A stretch of DNA of 64,000 nucleotides, taken from NCBI RefSeq assembly GCF_943193045.1, contig NZ_CALPCN010000008.1:1-64000 (forward strand), read 5' to 3'. The notes beneath the pieces are model-generated. The model ran no database searches. It was not told the origin of the DNA and was given only the letters and a program-made list of their open reading frames with translations. The position numbers and the translations under genes were made by a program. Origin of the DNA: Pumilibacter muris. GTDB taxonomy: Bacteria; Bacillota; Clostridia; Christensenellales; Pumilibacteraceae. This document shows, in pieces, positions 50,567 to 59,412 of this stretch (position 1 is its first letter; each line of letters begins with the position of its first letter).

Positions 50567-53155
50567 TTAAAGCGATTTGGTAATTTTAAGCACTATTCCG
50601 CTTTTAATCGAGGGTCCCACTTCGGAGTTAGACAAATAGTATTTGTAAAGCTCGTCCCAGTCGCCCATAGAAGAAATATTGCTGCTGTTAAAAATGTGTT
50701 GTTCGAAAACAATTTCGCAACTCGCGTCTATCGTCATATCGAAATCGGAATAACCGTAAGGCAAACGGAAAACAATTTCGTTTTGCTCGTTAAACGTGTA
50801 TTCTTCGCTCTCGCGGTTTTCGTCGCCCTTGTTGAATATAACGCTCTTAACCGCAGACGCGCCTTTAAGCGTAACCGTTACAAGCGAGTTGCCCGAATCC
50901 GTAATTTTAAAAGCCACCGCGCCGCTCGAATTTTTATCGAAGTCGGAAACGGACGAGGAAAGCACGTCTTCCGTTCTGCCGTTGTAGTTTTTAACGTAAG
51001 CTTTCTTGTCGGCGTTCCAACTCATGTCTTTAACGGCGTAGCGAATAAAGTTGTATGCCGCCATGTCGTGAACTTCCACAGTGGTGGTGGCGGAAGCCGT
51101 TCCGTTCTTCTCGTATACGAAAAGCAACGAATCGTCGTAAATAGAATCGTAATAAGAATACGCTTGCGCCGAAGCGGAGCTGTAAGCCGTTGTTCCGAAC
51201 GAACAGAACATAACAACCATAACCGCCGAAATAAACGCCACAAACGAAATTCCTATGCGGTTAAGATAACGGCAAGGCGTTTTCACTTTCTCTATTTTTT
51301 TAACCTGAACTTCTGTAAACTTGCCTTTTTTGGCCTTGTCCTCCTGCCTTTCGGTTACCACGCGCTCGTAGCGAACAGTGCGCTTGGGAAGCTTGCCGAA
51401 AGCTTTATCGAGCACAGGTTTAAGGTAGTCGGCGAACGGCGCTATAAAGCCCGCAAGACCGAGCACAACCGCAAGCACGAGAACAATGGTAACTGCGGGG
51501 AAAAGCGTTTGAGCCGCGTATATAACGGGCAAAAACAGCGGAAGCGAGAACACTATTGCCCAAACGTAAAGGAACAAGCGTTCTATATCGGTTTTGAATT
51601 TCTCTTTGAATTTACGTTTAAACAACACCGTGAAAAGCATAGCCGTAAGCGAGAACAGTGCCACGCATGTGAACGGATAGCTTATGCCGGGAGCCGCAAA
51701 CGACATAACGAACGCCACAAGCGCGAATATGAACGTATTGCCGCGAACAACGTCTACCGCTTTTACGGCAAACGTGCGTTTTAAAATTATATAGAAGAAG
51801 ATTGCGAGCGCGATTGCCAAAACCGCAGCCGACAACAACGTTCCCGTGCCCGCGAACCTAACTGCGGAAATGCTACGGAACGAAACGACTCCGAAGCCTG
51901 ACAATAAGAGCGCGAACAGATAGTAAAGCGCGAGGAGCGCAAGCGAAGTTGCGAGAAGAGTAACGAGCTGCACGGCAGCGCCCGCAAGAGCCTTGCCCCA
52001 TCCGAAAGCTTTATTGCGAATATTGAGGATAACGATAGCAATCACAAGCCCCAAAATTATGCCCGCTATCACGAACGCCACAGCCGCAGGATAATACACC
52101 GTCATAACGTCGAGATACGAGAAATATACAGCCGTAGATTTCGAATCGAATTTGGCAACCGACGAATCGGAATAGCACGACACGAATTTGTTCATTGCGC
52201 CGGCTTGCTGCTCAACAAGTTTGCGGTTAAGAGTAGAGTCTTTCGCGGTAGCGTATTCGTTGAATCCGCCGCGATTAGTAAAGTTGAGAGTGTTATAATC
52301 GCCGAACACGCCGCTACCCGAATAATCGCTGCCCTTAAACAAAAGAGGCAACGCACTCGACGAGAAAGTGCCGCCGTTAAAGCGGGAATACTTTCCCACA
52401 AGCGACAAAACGTCGCCGCTGCCGGCGTACATCATAAGAGTGCCGCCGGTGCCGCCCGCCGAAAAATCGGCGGCCGCGCGAACGCGCGCGCTCACGTTAT
52501 CGAAACCGGAAAATTGTTTTGTGAACGCATAAGCGCCCAAATCGCCTTCCTGCCCCGCGTCGCCGAACAGGAACACCAAAGTGTTGAGCGGAGTTTTTCC
52601 GCTCGAAAGAACGTCTACCGCAGTTTGAAGCAACGAACCTGCGGCGGCGGAGTAAGACGCTCCGCCGAAAAACGAACCGTCGTAACGGGCGTGCAAAAGT
52701 ACCGCGTCGTTGCTTGTTCCGGGTATTGCAAAAATAACGTTTTCAACTGTGCGCGCAACGCTAACGTCGGAATCCGACGGAAGCGAGCTTTGCGCAATAA
52801 CGGCTTTTTGAACGTAAACCGTAGGAACGGGCGTGTTATCGCGCTCGAAATATTCCACCGTGTTCTTGCCGTCGTCGTCCAAATCGTTCGAAGAAGTCCA
52901 ACGGGGCATCTTGTTAGCCCCCGCGTCGGTAAGCGTTTTAACTATATAGTCGCGCGCTTCTTCCCTATTCGAGGAATCGTGCTCGTTGCGGTTTGCTCCT
53001 CCCGCAAGTTGCGAAGCGTAACGCATTGCCGAATCGACCTGCGATTTTTTTAAACCGCTGCCGCCGCCAACGTGCGAATCCACGATGCCGAGCACCAACA
53101 TAAGCACAACCAAAGCCGCCATAACGGGATAGTAAATGCGCTTGAATATCTTCAT
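50567..53155 (-). CDS. Membrane-embedded M28-like pseudopeptidase
   Basis: An 862-residue protein: an N-terminal helix (8-26), an M28-like extracellular domain (about 40-330), then about nine transmembrane helices with a Lys-rich cytoplasmic loop (ERQEDKAKKGKFTEVQVKK) and a late beta-rich extracellular region. This order recalls Fxna-type M28 proteins. The zinc site is degraded: 'LLHARYDG' has Arg157 where AHYD has His, 'GASYSAAAG' has Tyr where GASDD has Asp, and 'GDAGQEGDLGAYAF' lacks the EE pair. It is therefore probably non-catalytic, perhaps a sensor or chaperone. GGAGG lies ten bases before ATG 53155. Confidence 0.75.
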   Translation of the reverse strand: MKIFKRIYYPVMAALVVLMLVLGIVDSHVGGGSGLKKSQVDSAMRYASQLAGGANRNEHDSSNREEARDYIVKTLTDAGANKMPRWTSSNDLDDDGKNTVEYFERDNTPVPTVYVQKAVIAQSSLPSDSDVSVARTVENVIFAIPGTSNDAVLLHARYDGSFFGGASYSAAAGSLLQTAVDVLSSGKTPLNTLVFLFGDAGQEGDLGAYAFTKQFSGFDNVSARVRAAADFSAGGTGGTLMMYAGSGDVLSLVGKYSRFNGGTFSSSALPLLFKGSDYSGSGVFGDYNTLNFTNRGGFNEYATAKDSTLNRKLVEQQAGAMNKFVSCYSDSSVAKFDSKSTAVYFSYLDVMTVYYPAAVAFVIAGIILGLVIAIVILNIRNKAFGWGKALAGAAVQLVTLLATSLALLALYYLFALLLSGFGVVSFRSISAVRFAGTGTLLSAAVLAIALAIFFYIILKRTFAVKAVDVVRGNTFIFALVAFVMSFAAPGISYPFTCVALFSLTAMLFTVLFKRKFKEKFKTDIERLFLYVWAIVFSLPLFLPVIYAAQTLFPAVTIVLVLAVVLGLAGFIAPFADYLKPVLDKAFGKLPKRTVRYERVVTERQEDKAKKGKFTEVQVKKIEKVKTPCRYLNRIGISFVAFISAVMVVMFCSFGTTAYSSASAQAYSYYDSIYDDSLLFVYEKNGTASATTTVEVHDMAAYNFIRYAVKDMSWNADKKAYVKNYNGRTEDVLSSSVSDFDKNSSGAVAFKITDSGNSLVTVTLKGASAVKSVIFNKGDENRESEEYTFNEQNEIVFRLPYGYSDFDMTIDASCEIVFEQHIFNSSNISSMGDWDELYKYYLSNSEVGPSIKSGIVLKITKSL

Positions 53156-53374
53156 CAGGGTGTGACCTCCGTATCTGCCGACGGAGCTTGCCGTCGGAAT
53201 AAAAGCAGAAAAGCTCTTATTATTTTACCACACTCGGAATTAAATTACAAATCTTTTGCGGGCATTTTGGGAATATTTACAAAATTTTTCGAGCGCAAAA
53301 ACGGCGTCGCACATCATAATAAGCGTTTTTATGCGCAAGCTTGCCAGCTTAACCGCCTTTTTTTCTGCGAACCA
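53156..53374 (-). promoter_or_regulatory. Promoter and leader hairpin of the M28-like gene
   Basis: Leftward TTGTAA (53250-53245), 17 bases, TAAAAT (53227-53222), then a leader of about 60 bases containing CCGACGG-AGCTTG-CCGTCGG (53178-53197). The rest, up to the small gene at 53375, is AT-rich with no visible gene or clear terminator. Confidence 0.6.
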
Positions 53375-53704
53375 CTAACGAGCGGATTTAACGAGCATAC
53401 CGTAGCCCGCTCTCTCCACGCGAACGTAGTTTTGCTCCGACGCGAACAGCGGAGTGTCGAACGACACCAAAAGTCCGCCGTCCATAATCACCGCCGCGCG
53501 CGCTATAATGCGGCGGTTACCTATGCGCGAATACATAGTCCAATCGTCCACGCAACCTGCGGGTTGGTTTTCGCACAAAAATCCGTATGCGTCGCCTCCC
53601 ACCGAATACGCGCCTATGCGCGAAAAGCCATTGTCGTATTTGAGAACAACGGGGTCGCCCGGCAACACGTTTTCAGTTCCTATTGTGCGAATCATTGCAA
53701 ACAT
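53375..53704 (-). CDS. Small beta-rich protein, possibly HIRAN-like
   Basis: A 109-residue protein with AAGGAG before the ATG. The order 'VLPGDPVVLKYDNG', 'GAYSVGGDAYGFLCENQ', 'RIGNRRIIARAAVIMDGGLLVSFDT' alternates short beta strands and glycines. It weakly recalls HIRAN domains, which bind damaged DNA or stalled forks, but the match is too faint to rely on. It is transcribed divergently from a WYL regulator, a family that often controls DNA-damage or phage-response genes. Confidence 0.55.
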   Translation of the reverse strand: MFAMIRTIGTENVLPGDPVVLKYDNGFSRIGAYSVGGDAYGFLCENQPAGCVDDWTMYSRIGNRRIIARAAVIMDGGLLVSFDTPLFASEQNYVRVERAGYGMLVKSAR

Positions 53705-53773
53705 AATGTTTTTCTCCTTAGCCGTTCGTATAGTCGGCTCGCTTATTTACACACACAGTATAACACAATATTG

Positions 53774-53802
53774 TTGACAACGTCTGTCAGTAATGATAAA
53801 AT
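53774..53802 (+). promoter_or_regulatory. Promoter and dyad of the WYL regulator
   Basis: TTGACA (53774-53779), 17 bases, TAAAAT (53797-53802). TGACA-ACGTC-TGTCA (53775-53789) is an inverted repeat overlapping the -35 box, placed to repress this gene and perhaps the divergent one. Confidence 0.7.
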
Positions 53803-53847
53803 ATTTTTGCAAATACAAAACTTTTTTAACGCAAGGAGAAAAGCGGT

Positions 53848-54774
53848 TTGAACGCCGACATTATTCTTATAATTTATTTCACGCTCATTTCCAAACGCAA
53901 AAAAGTGAAACGCAGTACATTAGCTATGCGCGCGGGCGTGAACGTGCGCACCGTAAGCCGCGCAATCGACGCTCTGACTTTGGCGGGCGTTCCCGTATAT
54001 TCCGAAACGGGACCTGACGGCGGTTACTATATTCCCGACGATTACGTTATAACGCAAGCTGCTTTCACTTCGGCGGAAAAGGCGCGAATAGTAAATTGCA
54101 TAAACGCCGCAAAACATAATTTTTCGGACAAGCTTTGCGACACGGTGCTCGATAAGCTTAAAAGCCTTGCCACTCCCGCCGAAAACTTTTTGATAAAATC
54201 CGAAACTCTCGTTATAGACGCTTCGGGTTGGAACGAGCCTTTGCACGCAAGCAACAAAATAACGGTGCTCGGCCGCGCCGTAGAAGAACGCAAAACTCTG
54301 CGCATGAAATATGTAGACCGCTACGAATATTCGTCGGAGCGTTTTTTCGACCCGTACTGCATCGTTCAAAAAGGCGGAATGTGGTACGTTTACGGTTGGT
54401 GCCATAGCCGCAAAGATTTCAGGCTTTTTAAAATAACGCGAATAGAGGACGTGCTCGTTACCGACAAAACTTTCGTGCGCCGCCCGAGCGACGTATATGC
54501 GAAATTGCGCGGCGATTTCAACCGCGACGACCTTGTGAGTTTTTCGATAGAATTTTCCAGCCTAATGCTGCCCGAAATCGAGGAATGGCTTGGTCCCGAG
54601 TGCATAGAAGACATGGGCAGGTGCTACGTTGCAACCGCCGAAATGTTCGGCGGAAATCAATTAGTTAGCAAAATTTTGAGTTTCGGTTCGGGGGTTCGCG
54701 TACTTTCGCCCGACGCCTTGCGCGAAGAAGTTGAAGTGGAATGCACACGCATGCTCGCAAGTTACGGCGACTGA
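53848..54774 (+). CDS. WYL-domain transcriptional regulator
   Basis: A 308-residue DeoR/YafY-type regulator. A winged helix at the N terminus has 'AMRAGVNVRTVSRAIDALTLAGVPVYSETGPDGGYYI'. The WYL domain (about 140-220) binds nucleic acid or nucleotide ligands and here reads 'EERKTLRMKYVDRY...VQKGGMWYVYGWCHSRKDFRLFKITRI'. A WCX-type C-terminal segment follows. TTG start with AAGGAG nine bases upstream. The divergent small gene and a dyad in its promoter suggest local autoregulation. Confidence 0.92.
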   Translation: MNADIILIIYFTLISKRKKVKRSTLAMRAGVNVRTVSRAIDALTLAGVPVYSETGPDGGYYIPDDYVITQAAFTSAEKARIVNCINAAKHNFSDKLCDTVLDKLKSLATPAENFLIKSETLVIDASGWNEPLHASNKITVLGRAVEERKTLRMKYVDRYEYSSERFFDPYCIVQKGGMWYVYGWCHSRKDFRLFKITRIEDVLVTDKTFVRRPSDVYAKLRGDFNRDDLVSFSIEFSSLMLPEIEEWLGPECIEDMGRCYVATAEMFGGNQLVSKILSFGSGVRVLSPDALREEVEVECTRMLASYGD

Positions 54775-54783
54775 CTTAACGGT

Positions 54784-55296
54784 TCATCTGAACTTTTCGT
54801 ATACCTTTTTCGAACGCAAAACTTTTTTCACATATTCGCGTGTTTCTTTAAACCCGTATTCTTCCCTGCCCTCGCTTCGCCAACGAAGCAAATTGCCCTC
54901 TCCCGCATTATAAGCGGCGAGCGCGTCGGCGAGCGAATATTTTTCGGTAAGATATTTAAGATACGCCGTGCCCAAGCGAATGTTTTCCGACGGTTCCGTT
55001 AATCTTACGGCGGACTGCGGCGAACCTATTTTTTCGGCTATCCACACAGCCGTAGACGGCATAAGCTGCATAAGCCCCACAGCGCCCGCGCGCGATTGCG
55101 CGTCGGGGCGATATTTGCTTTCGGTGCGAATTACCGCGCGCACAAGATTTTCGTCTGCTTCGAACTCTCTGCACGCCGAGCGTATTTCGTTTGAATATTT
55201 GTTCGGATATGCAACCGACAAAAAAAGGGCGAACGACAAAACCGTCGCCGCCGCAACCGCAAAAATCACCGCCGTAATTTTCCACGTTTTAGAAAT
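54784..55296 (-). CDS. Lytic transglycosylase (SLT domain), apparent ATT start
   Basis: A 170-residue exported murein transglycosylase that cleaves peptidoglycan glycan strands. The catalytic Glu is in 'VIRTESKYRPDAQSRAGAVGLMQLMPSTA', followed by 'NIRLGTAYLKYL' and 'ALAAYNAGEGNL'. The frame has no ATG, GTG or TTG near the ribosome binding site GGAGG (55310-55306). An in-frame ATT lies nine bases after it, giving MSKTWKITAVIFAVAAATV, a proper basic-plus-hydrophobic signal anchor. A GTG at 55269 would lose the basic residues and has no ribosome binding site. It follows coaE by about 20 bases in the polA-coaE operon. Confidence 0.85.
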   Translation of the reverse strand: MSKTWKITAVIFAVAAATVLSFALFLSVAYPNKYSNEIRSACREFEADENLVRAVIRTESKYRPDAQSRAGAVGLMQLMPSTAVWIAEKIGSPQSAVRLTEPSENIRLGTAYLKYLTEKYSLADALAAYNAGEGNLLRWRSEGREEYGFKETREYVKKVLRSKKVYEKFR

Positions 55297-55315
55297 ATTC
55301 CTGCACCTCCGAGAG

Positions 55316-55909
55316 CTATTCCGTAAGCTCCAAATACGTTCTTAAAACCTGCGCTCTCAAACGAGCCAACCCGCCGTCGTTTTCAAGCACTATGTCAGCA
55401 CGGGCGGCGCGCTCTTCGTCAGTCATTTGCGCGCGAACCATGCTTTCGGCAAGTTCCATACTCACATTATCCCTCTTTTGCAACCGCTCTATTCTAACGC
55501 TTTCGTCGCACGCCACAGTTATATTAGGTTTTGTAAGCTTATAAAATTCGGTTTCAAACAATAAAGGCACAACAACTATTATCACGGGAGACGCACTTTT
55601 AAGCACGGCTTCGCTAATTTCTCTCTTCGTTTCTTCCATAATTGAGGGATGTAAAACCGAATCGAGCAATTTTCTTTTTTCTTCGTCCGAAAAAACGATT
55701 TTGCGAAGTTCGCGCCTGTTTAGCGTCTCGCCCGAAAAAGCCTCGCCGAAAAAGCGTTGCAGTTTTTCGCGCACTTCCGAAAAATCGGTTACGCGGCGCG
55801 CTATTACGTCGGTATCAATAATATATGCGCCCGCAGCGCGAAACATTTCAGCCGCAGCGCTTTTTCCGCTTGCAATTCCGCCCGTGAGCCCCGCAACAGT
55901 AATTTTCAT
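55316..55909 (-). CDS. coaE: Dephospho-CoA kinase
   Basis: A 197-residue P-loop kinase catalysing the last step of coenzyme A synthesis. 'GLTGGIASGKSAAAEMF' is the P loop, 'IDTDVIARRVT' the substrate site, and 'VVPLLFETEFYKL' plus 'ITVACDESVRIERLQKRD' the lid region. The order polA-coaE is common in Firmicutes. Start at ATG 55909. Confidence 0.95.
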   Translation of the reverse strand: MKITVAGLTGGIASGKSAAAEMFRAAGAYIIDTDVIARRVTDFSEVREKLQRFFGEAFSGETLNRRELRKIVFSDEEKRKLLDSVLHPSIMEETKREISEAVLKSASPVIIVVVPLLFETEFYKLTKPNITVACDESVRIERLQKRDNVSMELAESMVRAQMTDEERAARADIVLENDGGLARLRAQVLRTYLELTE

Positions 55910-55943
55910 AGCTTTAAACCTCTCGCAACAAATATTTCGGCGA

Positions 55944-58490
55944 TTATTTGCAGTCGAACCAACTGCGCCCCTCGCTCACTTCCGCCACAAGCGGCACGCT
56001 TAACGTGAACGCGTTTTCCATTTCATTTTTAAGCATAGTTTTAACCGCGTCTATTTCGTCTTCCGCCGTTTCCACTATAAGTTCGTCGTGCACCTGCAAA
56101 ATAAGCCGCGATTTCATGCCTTCGAGAGCTTTGCTCACGTTTAGCATAGCTATTTTTATAATATCGGCGGCAGTGCCTTGAAGCGGCATATTCATTGCGG
56201 CGCGCTCGCCGAACTGGCGGGTAAAATAAACCGACGAAAACAATTCGGGGATTTTGCGGCGTCTGCCGAGTAGCGTGGTAACGTAGCCGTCTTTTTTCGC
56301 CTGCACCACGCACCTGTCAAGATATTCGCGCACGCCGCTGAAACGTTCGAAATAGTTTTCTATATATTGTTTGGCTTCCGTTTTGGAAATTTTCAAATTA
56401 GAGGCAAGACCGAATTCGCTTATTCCGTATATAATTCCGAAATTTACGGTTTTTGCGGTTCTGCGCATAATCGGCGTAACTTCGTTGAGCGACACCCCGA
56501 AAACCTGCGCGGCAGTGTACGAATGAATGTCGGCGCCCTCTCTGTACGCTTTAAGCATTATGGGGTCTTGCGAATAGTGCGCCATAATTCTGAGCTCTAT
56601 TTGCGAATAGTCGGCAGATACGAGAGTGAACCCCTCGCGCGCAACAAAAAGCGAGCGCAGTATTTTTCCGTCCTCTTCGCGCACGGGAATATTTTGCAAA
56701 TTCGGCTCCACGCTCGAAAGCCGCCCCGTTGTGGTAAGCGTCTGCCTAAACTCGGTGTGCACGGTGCCTTTCGCGTCCAAAAGCTTTCTTAACCCGTCTA
56801 TATAAGTGCTGTTAAGCTTTGTAATAAAGCGATAACGCAAAACAAGCGGCACAATGGTATACGAAGAGTCGAGCTGTTCGAGAATTTCGGCGTTTGTATT
56901 GAACGTTTTCGCGCCTTTTTTAGGGTAAGGAATACCCATGTCTTCGAACAACACTTTCGCAAGCTGTCGCGGCGATTTAATATTAAACTGTTTGCCCGCT
57001 TCGGCATGTATTTGCTTTGTAAGGCGTTGCTCCTCTTCCGAATACACCGCGCCTATTTCTTCGAGACGAGCACGGTTCACTTCGAAACCCGCTTGCTCCA
57101 TATCAAACAACACTTTAACGAGCGGCAACTCTATGTCGTAATAAAGCCTACGCATGCCCGATTCGTTTAACGCCTCGTTAAGTTCTCGTTTTAACGTTAG
57201 CATTCCGCTCGCAAGGTCGGCTGCGGCTATCGAATACGCCTCGAACAGTCCGTTCATAACCGCGTGCGGCACGGTGGCGTCGGCAATATATTGAGCAAGT
57301 CCGACGTCGAAAAAGCCGTCGCATAATATTTTATAGTTTTTATAAATATACGTTATAAAGCTCTTTGAATCAAACACCACTTTGGTAATTCGCCCGTCGC
57401 AAAGCACGTCTTTAACAGCCGCTATAATTTCGGGTTCGCTCAATCCCGCGTCGAAAAAACTGTAACTGAGGTTCACAACGTATTCGGTGCCTTCGTCTAC
57501 CGCAAAATGAAATTCGGATTCGGTAACGTGCATAGCAACTTCCGTTTTGCCTTGAATTACTTCGCGCAATTTTTCAGCCGACGCAATCTGCACTCTTTCC
57601 GCAACCTTTCTCGAAGAAGCGGTGGGAACTGTTCCCGTAGTGAAAATTTCGGCGCGTCGAATAAGCGACTTAAACCCCTGACTTTCGAAAAACGCGAAAA
57701 CCGACGACGAAAACGGAAATTCGTATTTACATTCTTCAAGCTCGCATTCAAAAGGTACGGCAACGTCTATTGTGGCGAGAGTTTTCGAAAGTTCCGCACT
57801 CGCTTTTCCTTCAAGCAATATATTCCTTATTCTCGTTCCGATATCGTCTAACGAAGCGTAAACGCCGCTCAAAGAGCCGTATTGCTTTAAAAGATTTTTA
57901 GCAATTTTGTCGCCTATTCCTGGAACGCCCGGTATGTCGTCGCTTCCGTCGCCGGCAAGAGCCTTGTAATCTATAATCCCCTGCGGCGTAAGCTCGTATT
58001 TTTCAAGCAAACTCGTTTCGTCTATTTCGTCCACTTCGGTTATGCCTCGTTTGGTTAAAAGCACGCGCGTAGAGGAATCCACAAGTTGTAAACTGTCGCG
58101 GTCGCCCGTTACGATATAAGTTTGAACATCGTAACGCTTTGAAAGCGTTCCTATTATGTCGTCGGCTTCGTAGCCCGCCATTTCAACATGCCTAACGCCC
58201 ATAACGTCGAGCATTTCTTTCAGCACCGGCATTTGGGCGGCAAGCTCGTCGGGCATTCCCTTGCGGCGCGATTTGTAACCGTCGTAAAGCTTATGGCGAA
58301 AAGTGGGCGCGTGAACGTCGAACGCCGTAACGATATAGTCGGGCTTAACCGTTTCTATCATTTTAACAAGCATTGTGGCAAACCCGAAAACGGCTTGCAC
58401 CTGCATTCCCTGCGGATTGTTTAAAGGCGGCAACGCATAGTAAGCTCTGTTCACTAAGCTATTTCCGTCGATAAGTAACATTTTTTCCAT
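55944..58490 (-). CDS. polA: DNA polymerase I
   Basis: An 848-residue enzyme for Okazaki fragment processing and repair. The 5'-3' exonuclease domain (1-290) has 'LIDGNSLVNRAYYALP', 'VTAFDVHAPTFRH', 'GYEADDIIGTL' and 'VTGDRDSLQLV'. The central 3'-5' exonuclease-like domain has lost its acidic residues ('EVAMHVTESEFHFAV' in place of FDTET), so there is no proofreading, as in other Firmicutes. Polymerase motif A is 'VSADYSQIELRIMAH', the fingers are 'RRTAKTVNFGIIYG', and motif C is 'LQVHDELIVE'. The first ATG lies six bases after a -10 box and has no ribosome binding site. Confidence 0.97.
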   Translation of the reverse strand: MEKMLLIDGNSLVNRAYYALPPLNNPQGMQVQAVFGFATMLVKMIETVKPDYIVTAFDVHAPTFRHKLYDGYKSRRKGMPDELAAQMPVLKEMLDVMGVRHVEMAGYEADDIIGTLSKRYDVQTYIVTGDRDSLQLVDSSTRVLLTKRGITEVDEIDETSLLEKYELTPQGIIDYKALAGDGSDDIPGVPGIGDKIAKNLLKQYGSLSGVYASLDDIGTRIRNILLEGKASAELSKTLATIDVAVPFECELEECKYEFPFSSSVFAFFESQGFKSLIRRAEIFTTGTVPTASSRKVAERVQIASAEKLREVIQGKTEVAMHVTESEFHFAVDEGTEYVVNLSYSFFDAGLSEPEIIAAVKDVLCDGRITKVVFDSKSFITYIYKNYKILCDGFFDVGLAQYIADATVPHAVMNGLFEAYSIAAADLASGMLTLKRELNEALNESGMRRLYYDIELPLVKVLFDMEQAGFEVNRARLEEIGAVYSEEEQRLTKQIHAEAGKQFNIKSPRQLAKVLFEDMGIPYPKKGAKTFNTNAEILEQLDSSYTIVPLVLRYRFITKLNSTYIDGLRKLLDAKGTVHTEFRQTLTTTGRLSSVEPNLQNIPVREEDGKILRSLFVAREGFTLVSADYSQIELRIMAHYSQDPIMLKAYREGADIHSYTAAQVFGVSLNEVTPIMRRTAKTVNFGIIYGISEFGLASNLKISKTEAKQYIENYFERFSGVREYLDRCVVQAKKDGYVTTLLGRRRKIPELFSSVYFTRQFGERAAMNMPLQGTAADIIKIAMLNVSKALEGMKSRLILQVHDELIVETAEDEIDAVKTMLKNEMENAFTLSVPLVAEVSEGRSWFDCK

Positions 58491-58496
58491 ACAATC

Positions 58497-58526
58497 ATTG
58501 TACTATTTTGCAAAGCCATTAGTCAA
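58497..58526 (-). promoter_or_regulatory. polA promoter, predicted leaderless start
   Basis: TTGACT (58526-58521), 18 bases, TACAAT (58502-58497), then GATTGT and the polA ATG. No purine-rich ribosome binding site is present. Confidence 0.7.
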
Positions 58527-58562
58527 GAAAAACCCGCAAAGACGCAAAACATATTTTTATAT

Positions 58563-58590
58563 TTGACAACTCGGCGCATAATGTTATAGA
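58563..58590 (+). promoter_or_regulatory. Promoter of the PAP2 gene
   Basis: TTGACA (58563-58568), 16 bases, TATAGA (58585-58590). The leader of about 60 bases ends in AAGGAGG (58642-58648). Confidence 0.6.
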
Positions 58591-58656
58591 ATAAATTGTG
58601 TCGAATAATAAAAAACGACGCGCAAATACTATATAAAAACTAAGGAGGACACCGCT

Positions 58657-59385
58657 ACGGCTAATTGGCTCGATAAAACTTTTTTGCCTTTCGACAGAGC
58701 GATTTTTAAAGCTATGCATTCGTTGCAACAAGCTGCGGGAGGCTTTTTTAACGGATTTGCGAAATTTATTTCGTTTTTCGGCGAACTCGGCTGGTTCTTT
58801 ATTGTGCTTGCGTTGGTTTTTATGCTCTTTAAACGAATGAGACGAGAAGGACTTGCAATGGCGTTCGCGCTTTTTATAGGCGCCGTAATAACAAACATTT
58901 TGCTTAAAAATATTGTAGGACGCGCGCGCCCGTTCACGCGAGAAGGAACGCCTTTCGAACAATGGTGGCTTGCGGCGGGACAAAGCCCGGAAAATTCCGC
59001 TTCGTTTCCGTCCGGGCACACTACTGCGGCTTTCGCGTCTATGGTGGCTTTTTTCATAATCGGCAACAAACGCTATTCTTGGACGGGGCTTGTGTTTGCT
59101 TTTATAATGGCGCTCTCGCGCATTTATCTAATTGTGCACTACCCCACCGACGTAATCGCAGGCATAATAGTTGGTACTGCGGCGGGAATATGCGGAGCGC
59201 TGTTAAGCAATTTGATTTATAAAAAAGCGCGCGGAAAATTCGGAGAACTACTCAAAAATTTCAGCATAATAACTTTTTTAAAACGACTGTTTTCAAAAAA
59301 GAACCGCGACGAACAAATCGAGTCCGACGAGAGCGAAGTTCTTTCGCAAACTCAAACGGACGAAAACAACACGGAAAACATTTAG
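58657..59385 (+). CDS. PAP2-family membrane phosphatase, apparent ACG start
   Basis: A 242-residue phosphatidic acid phosphatase type 2 protein, probably acting on undecaprenyl pyrophosphate or lipid phosphates. Five or six helices are seen, with the catalytic motifs 'KNIVGRARPF' (KxxxxxxRP), 'SFPSGHTTAA' (PSGH) and 'SRIYLIVHYPTDV' (SRxxxxxHxxxD). A charged tail follows. AAGGAGG ends eight bases before an in-frame ACG at 58657, giving MANWLDKTFLPFDRAIFKAMHS, which is how relatives begin. The next usable codon, TTG 58684, is 35 bases from the site. Another reading is an ATG lost by mutation or base-call error. Confidence 0.9.
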   Translation, partial: TANWLDKTFLPFDRAIFKAMHSLQQAAGGFFNGFAKFISFFGELGWFFIVLALVFMLFKRMRREGLAMAFALFIGAVITNILLKNIVGRARPFTREGTPFEQWWLAAGQSPENSASFPSGHTTAAFASMVAFFIIGNKRYSWTGLVFAFIMALSRIYLIVHYPTDVIAGIIVGTAAGICGALLSNLIYKKARGKFGELLKNFSIITFLKRLFSKKNRDEQIESDESEVLSQTQTDENNTENI

Positions 59386-59412
59386 TTTAATACTCCTCTC
59401 TTCGCCCCCCTC

